DNA from: a bacterium
GTDB lineage: Bacteria > Oederibacteriota > CAKKQC01
NCBI GenBank assembly: GCA_919901855.1
Contig: CAKKQC010000001.1
Location: forward strand, 190,995 to 254,994
Reading direction: 5' to 3'
Length of the DNA: 64,000 nucleotides
Position 1 is the stretch's first letter; each line of letters opens with the position of its first letter. Positions 1 through 8,197 of the stretch are shown in pieces. The position numbers were made by a program, and so were the translations under genes. The notes below the pieces were generated by a model. The model had not been told where the DNA came from, did not search any database, and saw only the letters and a list, made by a program, of their open reading frames with translations.

Positions 1-69
1 CGCGACGATTCCGATCGTCGCGACCCCCATGACCCCAAGGCACAGCATGGCTTCGCGGAGCATCTTCAT
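1..69 (-). CDS. N-terminus of a secreted or membrane protein, cut by the window edge
   Basis: Only the first 23 codons are present, starting at the ATG at 69 (MKMLREAMLCL...). They form a hydrophobic stretch typical of a signal peptide or first membrane helix. The start is supported by a TAGGAT hexamer nine bases upstream, the same arrangement as at many genes in this window. It lies just downstream of the tandem FecR genes in the same direction, separated by a hairpin. It could be a third exported protein of that group, but its N-terminus is not similar to theirs and the function cannot be told. Confidence 0.5.
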   Translation of the reverse strand, partial: MKMLREAMLCLGVMGVATIGIVA

Positions 70-78
70 GGATTTCCT

Positions 79-84
79 ATCCTA
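79..84 (-). promoter_or_regulatory. -10 hexamer TAGGAT, nine bases before the start at 69
   Basis: TAGGAT is followed by nine bases and then ATG. This fits a leaderless or near-leaderless transcript. No convincing -35 box was found. Confidence 0.45.
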
Positions 85-97
85 GCACCAAACGGCA

Positions 98-125
98 GAC
101 CGGGGGGCCGCTGGGCCCCCCGGTC
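98..125 (-). terminator. 12-bp GC-rich hairpin after FecR gene 1
   Basis: GACCGGGGGGCC pairs perfectly with GGCCCCCCGGTC around a four-base loop. It lies between the stop of the FecR gene at 152 and the -10 box of the next gene, so it probably ends the FecR transcript. The T-tract after it on the minus strand is weak (TGCCGTTTGG). The same stem sequence recurs at 1567-1596 after the paralogue. Confidence 0.5.
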
Positions 126-151
126 ACAATACGCTTGCCCAGCCTTCTCTG

Positions 152-1537
152 TTAGGGCTGGCTCGGCGAAATGGGATTCTCCTCGCCCTGCCCCGGCGGC
201 GTCACGGTCTGCGTGTCCTGCGTATTCGTCGTAGGCGGCGGCGTCACGTCGCTCGTGGGCGGGAGGGCCGGCAGTTCCGGCAGGACCTCGTCCGCCGCGT
301 ATGCCGACTCGCCCATCCCGGCGGGCTCTTCCACCACGGCCGGCTTGGCGGCCGGCGCAGTTGCGGGCTTCCCGGCAATTGGGGCGGCCGGAGGATTCAG
401 CACCGCGGCCGCCTGCGCCGCGGTCATCGGGGTCATCGCTCCCGCCCCGTTCACGACGGCGGCGGAGCCGGCGCCCAGAGTCGCAGTGCGGCCGCCCGCG
501 TCCACGACGGCCGAGCCGGCGGTCACGGTCACGACGGAGGTCACCACCGGGCCCACCCCCTTGACCTCCTGGGTCTTCGCCTCGTAGGCGAATGACGTCC
601 CATCCGCCGCTTGCACGGCCGTCTTCGTCCCCGCGAGAACGGCCGAGCCGCCCGTCACGGTGACCTTCGCGCCCGCGGGCACCTCGTCGCCGGGCTGGAC
701 CTCGACGGTCCGGCCCGCCACGACCGCCGTCACCCGGCCCGTCCCCCCGACAACCTCGAGGGTCGTGCGGGGCGGCACGCGCCGCGCCAGCTCGATCTTG
801 CCCGTCACCGCGCTGGCCGAGACCGAGTATCCCGCCTTGAGGACCCGGGTCGCCGCCGTCCCGACGCTGAACGTCGCGAGGTCGTCGTCGGCCTTGACCG
901 TACCGACCCCCACCCCGCCGTCGTCGCACCGGACCTCGACCTTGCCCGCGATGGCCCCCGGGGCCGGCGCCAGCATGTCGAACATCGTACCCTTGACCGC
1001 GCAGACCGTGCTCCCGGCCACGATCCCGAAGTTCTGGACCTTCTCGGCGCCCGTCCGGTTCAGCATCGCGCGCATCGTCCCCGTTACGAGCTGGAGGAGC
1101 GTGGACGTCCGCGTGGGCTTCCAGCCCCGGAGCTGGGCGATCCAGATCTGGCTGTCTTCCTTGAGCCGGACGAGGTCCGTGGTGCCAAACCGGATGAACA
1201 CCCGGCCGTTCCGCCCCGTGGTCACCATCGCACCCTCGGGCAGACCCATCCCCACCGTGGCCAGGACCTTCTTGGCGCCGGGCCGCGCCTCGACCGTGAC
1301 CGTTCCGACAACGGTCTCGACCACGGCGGGGCCGCGAACGGACGCCGCAGGCTTTGCGGCGGGGGCCGCCGGACGAACCGCCGGTGCAGCGGGTCTGGCA
1401 GCCGGTCGCGCGGCGGGACGGGCGGGCGCAGCAGCCGGGGCCGGCGTTGCGGCAACCGGTGCTGCCGGCGCGGCGGACGATGCTGAGGCATGGACGGTGA
1501 CGGCGAGGCAGATGAGAATGCGGGTCGCGAGGTTCAT
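152..1537 (-). CDS. FecR-domain secreted protein, copy 1
   Basis: A 461-residue exported protein. A signal peptide (MNLATRILICLAV...) is followed by a low-complexity Ala/Pro-rich linker to about residue 70 and then a FecR-type beta domain (motifs LPEGAMVTTGRNGRVFIRFG and STVCAVKGTMFDM). A further beta-rich repeat-like region follows. The Pro/Thr-rich tail (DVTPPPTTNTQDT) is shared almost exactly with the neighbouring paralogue. FecR domains occur in iron-signalling anti-sigma factors, but here there is no cytoplasmic helix, sigma factor or TonB receptor, so the domain is more likely an extracytoplasmic structural or binding module. ATG 1537 is preferred to ATG 1549 because a TAACAT -10 box lies ten bases before it. 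Confidence 0.8.
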   Translation of the reverse strand: MNLATRILICLAVTVHASASSAAPAAPVAATPAPAAAPARPAARPAARPAAPAVRPAAPAAKPAASVRGPAVVETVVGTVTVEARPGAKKVLATVGMGLPEGAMVTTGRNGRVFIRFGTTDLVRLKEDSQIWIAQLRGWKPTRTSTLLQLVTGTMRAMLNRTGAEKVQNFGIVAGSTVCAVKGTMFDMLAPAPGAIAGKVEVRCDDGGVGVGTVKADDDLATFSVGTAATRVLKAGYSVSASAVTGKIELARRVPPRTTLEVVGGTGRVTAVVAGRTVEVQPGDEVPAGAKVTVTGGSAVLAGTKTAVQAADGTSFAYEAKTQEVKGVGPVVTSVVTVTAGSAVVDAGGRTATLGAGSAAVVNGAGAMTPMTAAQAAAVLNPPAAPIAGKPATAPAAKPAVVEEPAGMGESAYAADEVLPELPALPPTSDVTPPPTTNTQDTQTVTPPGQGEENPISPSQP

Positions 1538-1547
1538 GGTAGCTTTC

Positions 1548-1553
1548 ATGTTA
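1548..1553 (-). promoter_or_regulatory. -10 hexamer TAACAT before FecR gene 1
   Basis: TAACAT, ten bases and ATG at 1537. It overlaps the alternative upstream ATG at 1549, which argues for the downstream start. Confidence 0.4.
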
Positions 1554-1566
1554 CCACTTGAAACAG

Positions 1567-1596
1567 GACCGGGGGGCCCGACATGGCCCCCCGGTC
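1567..1596 (-). terminator. 12-bp hairpin after FecR gene 2, same stem as at 98-125
   Basis: GACCGGGGGGCC / GGCCCCCCGGTC with a six-base loop, between the stop of FecR gene 2 (1620) and the promoter of FecR gene 1. The identical stems and near-identical flanks show that the tandem duplication included the downstream hairpin. Confidence 0.5.
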
Positions 1597-1619
1597 ACAA
1601 TCGCTTTGCCGGCCTTCAG

Positions 1620-3095
1620 CTAAGGAGTCGGCTGGCTCGGCGACACCGGGTTCTCGTCCCCCGTGCCCGGGGGCGTCACCGTCTCGGTGTCCTGCGTATT
1701 CGTCGTAGGCGGCGGCGTCACGTCGCTCAAGGGCGGAAGGGCCGGCAATTCCGGCAGGACCTCGCCCGGCGCGTACGCCGGTTCGGCGGGCGCCTCCGGC
1801 TCCGTCGCCTTCGGGGCGGTGGCCGGGGCCGCCGGTGCGGCGGGAGCCGCCGGCGCGTTCAGCACCGCGTTCGCTTGGGCCGCCGGCATCTGGGCCAGGA
1901 GCCCGCTCGAGCTCACGACGGCCGCCGAGCCCGCTCCGACGGTCTCCGTGCGTCCGCCCGAATCCACGACGGCCGAACCGGCCGTGACGGACACGACGGT
2001 GGTCACCGCGGGCGCCGCGCCCTTCACGTCCTCGGTCTTGGCGTCGTACGAGAACGACGTTCCCTCGCCCGCCTGCAGGGCCGTCTTCGTCCCCGCGAGG
2101 ACGGCCGAGCCGCCCGTCACGGTGACCTTCGCCCCCGCCGGCACCTCGTCGCCGGGCTGGACCTCGACGGTCTTCCCCCCCACGACGGCCGTGACCCGGC
2201 CCGTCCCGCCGACGACCTCGAGGCTCGTCCGCGGCGGCGCCCGGCGCGCCAGCTCGATCTTGCCCGTCACCGCGCTGGCCGAGACCATGTACCCGGCCCG
2301 CAGGACGCGCGTCTGCGAAGTCCCGATGTTGAAAACCCCGAGGTCCGTGCCGGCCGCGAGCGTGCCGACCCCGACGCCGCCGTCATCGCACCGGACCTCG
2401 ACCTTGCCCGCGATCGACCCCGGCGCAGGCGCGACCATGTCGAACATCGTGCCCTTGACCGCGCAGACCGTGCTCCCGGCCACGACGCCGAAGTTCTGGA
2501 CCTTCTCGGCCCCGGTGCGCCGGAGCATCGCGCGCATGGTGCCCGTCACGAGCTGGAGCAGGGTGTTCGTGCGCGTGGACTTGGAGCCCTTGAGCTGGGC
2601 GATCAGGATCTGGCTGTCGCCCTTGAGCCGGACGAGGTCCGTGGTCCCGAACCGGATGAACACCCGGCCGTTCCGCCCCGTGGTCACCATCGCCCCCTCG
2701 GGCAGGTCCATCCCCGCCGTGGCTTGGACGGCCTTGGTGGCCGGCTGGAACTCGACCCGGACGACCCCGACGACGGTCTCGATCCGGGCTCCGCCCGGCG
2801 CGGTCGCGACAGCACCCGCCGCTGCGGCGGGAACAGTGCCCGCGGCGACAGCCGCGGGAGCGGGTGCCGGCTTCGCGGCAACCGCCGCGGGCCTTGCGGC
2901 AACTGCGGCCTTAGCCGGCGCGGGCTTCGGCGCCGGAGCGGTCGAGACGGCGGGTGCTGACCCGGTTGGGGCCTTCGCCGGCGCGGGAACCGCCGCAGGC
3001 GCGGCGGACGGCGTCGCGGACGCTGCGGCCGCGGATGATGCCGCGTTCGCGGTAACTGCCAGGCACAGGGCCAAAGGAAGCAGGATGTGTTTCAT
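1620..3095 (-). CDS. FecR-domain secreted protein, copy 2
   Basis: A 491-residue paralogue of the gene at 152-1537, with the same order: signal peptide (MKHILLPLALCLAVTANA), Ala/Pro-rich linker to about residue 110, FecR domain (GAMVTTGRNGRVFIRFG) and the same Pro/Thr-rich tail. Long stretches are identical in protein and nearly so in DNA, so the duplication is fairly recent or kept similar by conversion. The ATG at 3095 is chosen over an upstream in-frame start. It begins a proper signal peptide and has TACACT nine bases before it, and the longer version would overlap the end of the preceding gene. Function is unknown; the position next to polysaccharide genes suggests an envelope role. Confidence 0.8.
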   Translation of the reverse strand: MKHILLPLALCLAVTANAASSAAAASATPSAAPAAVPAPAKAPTGSAPAVSTAPAPKPAPAKAAVAARPAAVAAKPAPAPAAVAAGTVPAAAAGAVATAPGGARIETVVGVVRVEFQPATKAVQATAGMDLPEGAMVTTGRNGRVFIRFGTTDLVRLKGDSQILIAQLKGSKSTRTNTLLQLVTGTMRAMLRRTGAEKVQNFGVVAGSTVCAVKGTMFDMVAPAPGSIAGKVEVRCDDGGVGVGTLAAGTDLGVFNIGTSQTRVLRAGYMVSASAVTGKIELARRAPPRTSLEVVGGTGRVTAVVGGKTVEVQPGDEVPAGAKVTVTGGSAVLAGTKTALQAGEGTSFSYDAKTEDVKGAAPAVTTVVSVTAGSAVVDSGGRTETVGAGSAAVVSSSGLLAQMPAAQANAVLNAPAAPAAPAAPATAPKATEPEAPAEPAYAPGEVLPELPALPPLSDVTPPPTTNTQDTETVTPPGTGDENPVSPSQPTP

Positions 3096-3102
3096 GGTTT
3101 TC

Positions 3103-4851
3103 CTAGTGTACCACACGCACCCACGGCCGCCGGGCGCGGCGCCAGGGCCGCAGCGCTGCGGCCACCGCAAGGAATTGCGCGCCATCCTTCTCGCGCCCCG
3201 TCCACCACAGCGCGGTGCCCGCGACCTCGGCCAGCCCCGCGTGGTCGGGCGTCCCCTTGAGTCCCCGCGCCGCGGCCGCCAGCGCCTGCCGGGCGAAGAG
3301 CCGCCGCGCCACGATGTTCTCGTCGCCGAGCCACAGGAGCGCGACGCCGAGCTCGCGCTCGTACCCCGGATGGCCGGGCGCGTACCCGAGGGCGCGCTCG
3401 TACAGCGCCGCCCGCGCCGCCAGATCCCCGTCCACGGCCCGGTGCGCGCACCACCAGCCGCCGAGCATGCGAGCCGTGCTCCAGGTCCCCCACAGCGCGA
3501 GCGCGACGAGCGCCGCCCGCCCGGGCCAGCCGGTCCGTTCCTGGGACGCCTCCTCCCGCCGCCGCATATCCCCGCGCGGCCGGGGCCGGAAGATGAGCCC
3601 CGCCGTGAGCAGGAAGACGGCCGCGTTCGCCGGACTCGCGAGGTTCAGTTCCGCCGACGCATGGGCCAGGAACGTGATCATCGCCGCGAGGGCCCCCCCG
3701 AGCAGGGGCCGGATCCCGGGCTCGTCCCACGCCCACCACGCCCGGATCTGCGAGACGATCTGGAGCAGGAGCCCGAGACCGAGGATGGCGCCCGCGACCG
3801 CGCCCCCACCCACGAGCAACTCGAGCCACTCGGCGTGGGCGTGGTCCACGGGCGCGGGTATGTCCGTCGCGTACGCCGCCTGGAAGGGCGCGAACGCGTA
3901 CTCGAACGCCCCCAGCCCGTACCCCCAGACCGGCCTCAGCTTGACCATGGGCCACGCGGCCTCCCAGATCCGGACCCGCATGGCGAACGACCCCCGGAAC
4001 GCCCCCGAGTTCTCCTTCATGTCCGCCAACCGCGGGAACGCGACGGCCAGGGCAACGTAGGTGGCGACGCAGATGAGCAGGGTCACGAACCACCGGTTCC
4101 GGGTGCGGCGGGGCGCGAACCCGAACGCCCCCACCACGCCCGTCCCCACCCCGGCAATGGCGAGCGAGTGGATGGCCCCGCGCGACTCGCAGAGCCAGAT
4201 CGCGAATCCCTGGAGAGCCAACAGGCAGAGCAGGAAGACCTGCGTTGTCCAGAGAGTCGCGAGCGCCCCGACCCGCCGGGAGCCCCGGTACCCGGCCGCC
4301 CGCGCCCAGATCAGCCCCGCCCCCACCGCGAAGGTCATGACCAGGAGCCCGCCGGCGTGGTTCTTGTAGTAATACGGGCCGAAGGGCATGAACCCGTCCG
4401 GAATCGGCCGGATCCCGTAGAAAGTCTCGGCGCCGCTCCCCATCTGCACGATCCCGATGACCGAGATGATCGTCCCCATGGCGAAGAGCGCCCACGCGGC
4501 GATCGAAGCGCGCCGCCTCGACTGGGCGACCGCCGCGGCGGTCCAGATCAGGCACGCATACGCGGCCCAGAGCCGGCCGGCTTCCGTCGTCGCCCAGCGC
4601 GAACTCGTGACCGGCCCCGTGACGGCCGTGATCGCGTGCGCCGGGTGACGCGCCTGCACCGCGGCGAGCACCGCGAGGCCCAGCATCCCCCACGTCAGCG
4701 GCGGCACCTCGCTCCAGCGAAACGGCCGGGTGAACGCCAGCACGGCCGCGAGGGAAAAAAGCGACATCTCGAGGAGTCCGGAGGACCACGGCTCCACGCA
4801 TCCGAACAGGAACGGCCCGAGGCAGACGGTGGCGAGCAGCCAGATGCTCAC
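3103..4851 (-). CDS. O-antigen ligase/polymerase-like membrane protein
   Basis: A 582-residue polytopic protein with about ten hydrophobic segments. It carries the Wzy_C/O-antigen ligase signatures: NHAGGLLVM near residue 165 and a periplasmic-loop region with WGYGLGAFE and DHAHAEWLELL near residues 305-345. The last ~150 residues are soluble and repeat-like (possible TPRs). Members polymerise or ligate polysaccharide on the periplasmic side of the inner membrane. The start is a GTG with TACACT seven bases upstream. It is followed by the FecR genes and preceded by the tyrosine autokinase, which supports a role in exopolysaccharide assembly. Whether it is a ligase (WaaL) or a polymerase (Wzy) cannot be told. 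Confidence 0.82.
   Translation of the reverse strand: MSIWLLATVCLGPFLFGCVEPWSSGLLEMSLFSLAAVLAFTRPFRWSEVPPLTWGMLGLAVLAAVQARHPAHAITAVTGPVTSSRWATTEAGRLWAAYACLIWTAAAVAQSRRRASIAAWALFAMGTIISVIGIVQMGSGAETFYGIRPIPDGFMPFGPYYYKNHAGGLLVMTFAVGAGLIWARAAGYRGSRRVGALATLWTTQVFLLCLLALQGFAIWLCESRGAIHSLAIAGVGTGVVGAFGFAPRRTRNRWFVTLLICVATYVALAVAFPRLADMKENSGAFRGSFAMRVRIWEAAWPMVKLRPVWGYGLGAFEYAFAPFQAAYATDIPAPVDHAHAEWLELLVGGGAVAGAILGLGLLLQIVSQIRAWWAWDEPGIRPLLGGALAAMITFLAHASAELNLASPANAAVFLLTAGLIFRPRPRGDMRRREEASQERTGWPGRAALVALALWGTWSTARMLGGWWCAHRAVDGDLAARAALYERALGYAPGHPGYERELGVALLWLGDENIVARRLFARQALAAAARGLKGTPDHAGLAEVAGTALWWTGREKDGAQFLAVAAALRPWRRARRPWVRVVH
3105..3110 (-). promoter_or_regulatory. -10 hexamer TACACT before FecR gene 2
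   Basis: TACACT lies nine bases before ATG 3095. The box sits inside the last codons of the preceding gene, whose stop is at 3103. Confidence 0.45.
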
Positions 4852-4858
4852 TTCAGTC

Positions 4859-4864
4859 AGTGTA
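4859..4864 (-). promoter_or_regulatory. -10 hexamer TACACT before the O-antigen ligase-like gene
   Basis: TACACT, seven bases and GTG at 4851. No Shine-Dalgarno site is visible. Confidence 0.4.
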
Positions 4865-4896
4865 ACAGCCGGACGTCACCTGCGACGGCCGACGGC

Positions 4897-6699
4897 TCAG
4901 GAGTTCGACGATCCCCCGACGGGCGGCGCCGGCGGCGTCTTCGCGGCCGACTTCGCCATCGCCTCCAGCCGCTCCTCGTTCGACGCCGCGTAGTAGCGGC
5001 GGTAGTACGCGCTGTACCCGTACGGGCCGAACGACTCGTACTGCGCCTTGTTCAGCACGATGCCCAGCACGTGGGCGAAGGATTCGCGCAGGCGGTGCAC
5101 CGACCGCTGGATGAGGTAGACGCGGGACTGGCCGGCGCCCACGACGAGGATCACGCCGTGCGTGTGACGGCCCCACACGAGGGCGTCGGCGATCGGGAAC
5201 AGCGGCGAGCTGTCCACGATCACGCGGTCGTAGCGCTTGGTCGCCCACTCCAAGAGGGTCACGATCTTCTCGTCGTGCAGCAGCTCGGCCGCGTTATCGG
5301 GCACCGGCCCGCACGGCAGCAGCGTCAGGTTCGGAACGCTGGAGTCGATCCGGGCGGGATCCCCCGCTCCGTTCGACAGGTAGGTCGAGAGCCCCGTCTC
5401 GACCTTGACCTCGAATACGCGGTGCACGGCCGGCCGCCGCAGATCGCCGTCGACCAGGAGCACGCGCTCCCCCGCCGCCGCGAACGCCCGGGCGAGGTTC
5501 GACGCCACGAACGTCTTCCCCTCGTCCTCGATCGAGCTGGTCACGAGCAGGACCTTGGGGCCGGTAACCTGCGCCAGCCGGAAGTTCACGGCCACCCGCA
5601 GGTTCCGGTACGCCTCCAGCGTCACCGACCGGCCGTCGCGCCAGATGGAGTCGTACGCCGCGGTCTCCGACCACTCCAGCCGCCCGATGAGGTGGATAAG
5701 CCCCAGGCACGGCACGTGGATCATGCCTTCGACGTCCTCGGCCGTCCGCACCGTCAGGTCCCACCGGTCCACGATCAGACCCACCCCGACCCCGGCCGCC
5801 AGCCCGAGCAGGACCGCCAGGGCCATGATCCGGAACCGCCGGGGCCGCGTGGGCCAGTCCGGCGCGCGCGCCTCGTCCACGATCCGGACGTTGCTCCCCT
5901 TGAACTCGCCGCCGAGCTGGATCTTGAGGCTCTCGACGATGTGGTCCACCTCGCGCTCGATCTGGCCGTTGACCGCGGTCATCCGGGCCTTGAGCTGCTG
6001 CATCCGCGGGTGCTCGGGCCGGTACCGGCTCGAGAGCTCCGCCCACTCCCCCTGCAGGGACGCGAGCTGGCCCTTCAGCGTCTGGATCAGCGGCGAACCG
6101 ACGACGGCGGGCAGGGACTCCTTCACCGACTGCGGGACCTTCCCGTCCAGCGACTTCAGCAGGGCCTTCGACAGGAAGAGCTTGTTCTCGAGGTTCTGTT
6201 CGATGAACTTGCGCGCCCCCGAATTCGCGATATCCGCCGCGAGCTTGGGGTCGCGCGACACCCCGACGATGCTCACGAGCCTGGTTCGCCGCACGGGCTC
6301 GATCCGGATATGGGCCTTCTGGAGGCTCCCGACCGCGTCGCCGCCCTGGAACTCGCGGTACAACCCGAGCTTGAGGTCGTCGAAGACGGCCTGAGCGAGG
6401 CTCCGGCTCTGGAGGATCGCGTACTGGGTCTGGTAGTAGTCGTCCTGGGTCGAGTCCATCGAAACCCCGTCACGCTCCAGTGCGTTCGACCCGACCTTCT
6501 CGATCAGGACCAGCGCCTTGGATTCATACTCGGCCCGCATCGACAGGACGGCGATCGCGGTCACGATGACGATCAGGGACGCGACGGCGCCGATGATCTG
6601 GCGCCTCCGGCGGATCACGCGCCAGAGGTGCCAGAGATCGATGCTCAGTTCAGGGGCCGTATCCGGCGCCTGCGGCGGGGGTATCGTCTGCGGACTCAC
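4897..6699 (-). CDS. Wzc-type polysaccharide co-polymerase and tyrosine autokinase
   Basis: A 600-residue inner-membrane protein controlling chain length and export of polysaccharide. A Wzz-like domain starts near residue 20, with a first membrane helix at about 37-55, a long periplasmic coiled-coil region and a second helix near 290. The cytoplasmic BY-kinase follows from about residue 370: Walker A-like SSIEDEGKT near 391, Walker A' LLVDGDLRRP and Walker B VIVDSSP. The C-terminal tail has a tyrosine cluster (YESFGPYGYSAYYRRYY), the usual autophosphorylation site. The GTG start has an AGGGA Shine-Dalgarno site and an upstream TAGCAT. It partners the sugar transferase, the ligase-like protein and the export lipoprotein near 19 kb. 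Confidence 0.9.
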   Translation of the reverse strand: MSPQTIPPPQAPDTAPELSIDLWHLWRVIRRRRQIIGAVASLIVIVTAIAVLSMRAEYESKALVLIEKVGSNALERDGVSMDSTQDDYYQTQYAILQSRSLAQAVFDDLKLGLYREFQGGDAVGSLQKAHIRIEPVRRTRLVSIVGVSRDPKLAADIANSGARKFIEQNLENKLFLSKALLKSLDGKVPQSVKESLPAVVGSPLIQTLKGQLASLQGEWAELSSRYRPEHPRMQQLKARMTAVNGQIEREVDHIVESLKIQLGGEFKGSNVRIVDEARAPDWPTRPRRFRIMALAVLLGLAAGVGVGLIVDRWDLTVRTAEDVEGMIHVPCLGLIHLIGRLEWSETAAYDSIWRDGRSVTLEAYRNLRVAVNFRLAQVTGPKVLLVTSSIEDEGKTFVASNLARAFAAAGERVLLVDGDLRRPAVHRVFEVKVETGLSTYLSNGAGDPARIDSSVPNLTLLPCGPVPDNAAELLHDEKIVTLLEWATKRYDRVIVDSSPLFPIADALVWGRHTHGVILVVGAGQSRVYLIQRSVHRLRESFAHVLGIVLNKAQYESFGPYGYSAYYRRYYAASNEERLEAMAKSAAKTPPAPPVGGSSNS

Positions 6700-6717
6700 G
6701 TGCTTCCCTGTCCATTC

Positions 6718-6723
6718 ATGCTA
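6718..6723 (-). promoter_or_regulatory. -10-like TAGCAT upstream of the tyrosine autokinase
   Basis: TAGCAT lies 18 bases before the GTG start, with an SD-like AGGGA between them. This would be a short-leader rather than a leaderless promoter. Confidence 0.3.
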
Positions 6724-6734
6724 TCACCCGGGAC

Positions 6735-8141
6735 CTAGTTTCGGTGGCGCTTGAGCAGGGCGCCCAGGTGCGCGGCATGCTCGGCCTCGTGTTTCCCCAG
6801 GAACAGCTCGCGGTACTTCGTTCCCTCCATCGCCGCATCCTTCACAAACACGCGCCTTACGGTCCTCAACAGGATCGTCAGGTCCAGATCCAGCGACGCG
6901 TGCACGAGGTAGTAGAGGTCGTACCGGAACTTCTCCAGCGAGTCCCCGGGGTCGCGCGTGGCGCGAAAGTTCAATTGCGCCCACCCCGTGATCCCCGGCC
7001 GCACCAGGTGGCGCACCTGGTAGTGCGGAATCACGCGCTCGAGCGCCTCGACTTCCCGGGTCCACTCCGGGCGCGGGCCCACCATCGACATCTCCCCCAC
7101 CAGCACGTTCCAGAGCTGGGGCAGTTCGTCGATCCGGCACCGCCGGAGGGCCGCCCCCACCGGCGTCACGAGCTTCTCCCCCGTTTCCCCGTCCGCCGGA
7201 AACGCCGCCCGGTTCTCCGCCCCAGGGGCCATCGTCCGGAACTTCCACACCATGAACTCCGCGCCCAGGTGCCCGATCCGCCTCTGGCCGAAGAGGACCG
7301 GAGGGCCGTCGAAGAACCGGATCAGGACCGCGGCCGCCGCCATGACCGGCAGCGTCGCGACGAAGAGGACGCCCGCCGCCGCGAGGTCCAGCCACCGCTT
7401 CACCCCGAGGTACCAGCCCCGCTGGCGCTCAAGAACGGAACTCAGGAGCCACGCGGCGCTCACGGCGTGCTCGACCATGACCTTGCCCATCAGGGTCTCG
7501 TAGAAGTCGCGGAGGGCCATTACCCGCACCCGCCGCGCCACCAGCTCGCCCATCGTCTCCCTCACTTCGTCCCAGTGGTCATCCAGCCACCCCACGTCCG
7601 CGACCACCAGGTCCACCTCCCCGATCCGCAACGGTACCGGCACGTACCCGAGCTGGGGATGCCGGTGCAGGTCCTCGCGAACCTCACGGATGTACGGCGT
7701 CTCCCCGAGGAACGCGACCCGCTCGCGGAACTGGGTCATCCGGAAGAAGGTCATGATCGTCCGGCGCCACAGGAAGATCCCCAGGTGCCCGAAGACCACG
7801 GTGAGCACGAGGTGCGTCTTGGGCGTGGCCCCGACGACCCGGTAGGGGTAGAAGAAGTAGAAGAAGACGATTCCGGTCAGGATGTTCACCGCCGCCGCCG
7901 TCAGCACCGCCCGGATCTTGAACGGCAGGCCCCGCAGCCGCCGCAGGTCGTATAGCCCGACCGCGTACGCCACGAAGACCCAGAGCGCGAACAGGATGTT
8001 GAACGCGCTGAAGTGCTGGGCGTAGTACGGGAGGTCCGCGGGACGGAGGTGCCGCACGGACAGGGCAAGCCATAACCCGGCGTTGAGGATCGCCAGGTCG
8101 CCCGCCACGAGGAGATAGTTCCGCCAGTGCCTCGGCATCAT
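6735..8141 (-). CDS. Polyprenyl-phosphate glycosyl-1-phosphate transferase (initiating sugar transferase)
   Basis: A 468-residue protein of the WcaJ/PssY type that starts a polysaccharide repeat unit by moving a sugar-1-phosphate onto undecaprenyl phosphate. Several membrane helices occupy the first ~150 residues, followed by a nucleotide-binding-like middle and one more helix near 245-265. The conserved catalytic part includes GQRRIGHLGAEF, VWKFRTM, RRCRIDELPQLWNVL, MSMVGPRPEW and VRPGITGWAQLNFRAT. Two ATGs start the frame (8141 and 8138). No SD is seen, but TATACT lies 12 bases upstream. It is the expected first enzyme for the polymer handled by the neighbouring kinase and ligase-like genes. 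Confidence 0.9.
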   Translation of the reverse strand: MMPRHWRNYLLVAGDLAILNAGLWLALSVRHLRPADLPYYAQHFSAFNILFALWVFVAYAVGLYDLRRLRGLPFKIRAVLTAAAVNILTGIVFFYFFYPYRVVGATPKTHLVLTVVFGHLGIFLWRRTIMTFFRMTQFRERVAFLGETPYIREVREDLHRHPQLGYVPVPLRIGEVDLVVADVGWLDDHWDEVRETMGELVARRVRVMALRDFYETLMGKVMVEHAVSAAWLLSSVLERQRGWYLGVKRWLDLAAAGVLFVATLPVMAAAAVLIRFFDGPPVLFGQRRIGHLGAEFMVWKFRTMAPGAENRAAFPADGETGEKLVTPVGAALRRCRIDELPQLWNVLVGEMSMVGPRPEWTREVEALERVIPHYQVRHLVRPGITGWAQLNFRATRDPGDSLEKFRYDLYYLVHASLDLDLTILLRTVRRVFVKDAAMEGTKYRELFLGKHEAEHAAHLGALLKRHRN

Positions 8142-8153
8142 GGGATTTCAATA

Positions 8154-8159
8154 AGTATA
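8154..8159 (-). promoter_or_regulatory. -10 hexamer TATACT before the sugar transferase
   Basis: TATACT, 12 bases and ATG 8141. It implies a leader of only a few bases. Confidence 0.4.
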
Positions 8160-8197
8160 GCTCGCCCCCACTGCACGTCCCACCACCGTGGCGGGCG

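Noticed and set aside
1663-6738. Very long plus-strand open frame opposite the FecR, ligase-like and kinase genes
   Set aside because: Arg/Pro-rich shadow of minus-strand genes in GC-rich DNA; no domain, start signal or codon support.
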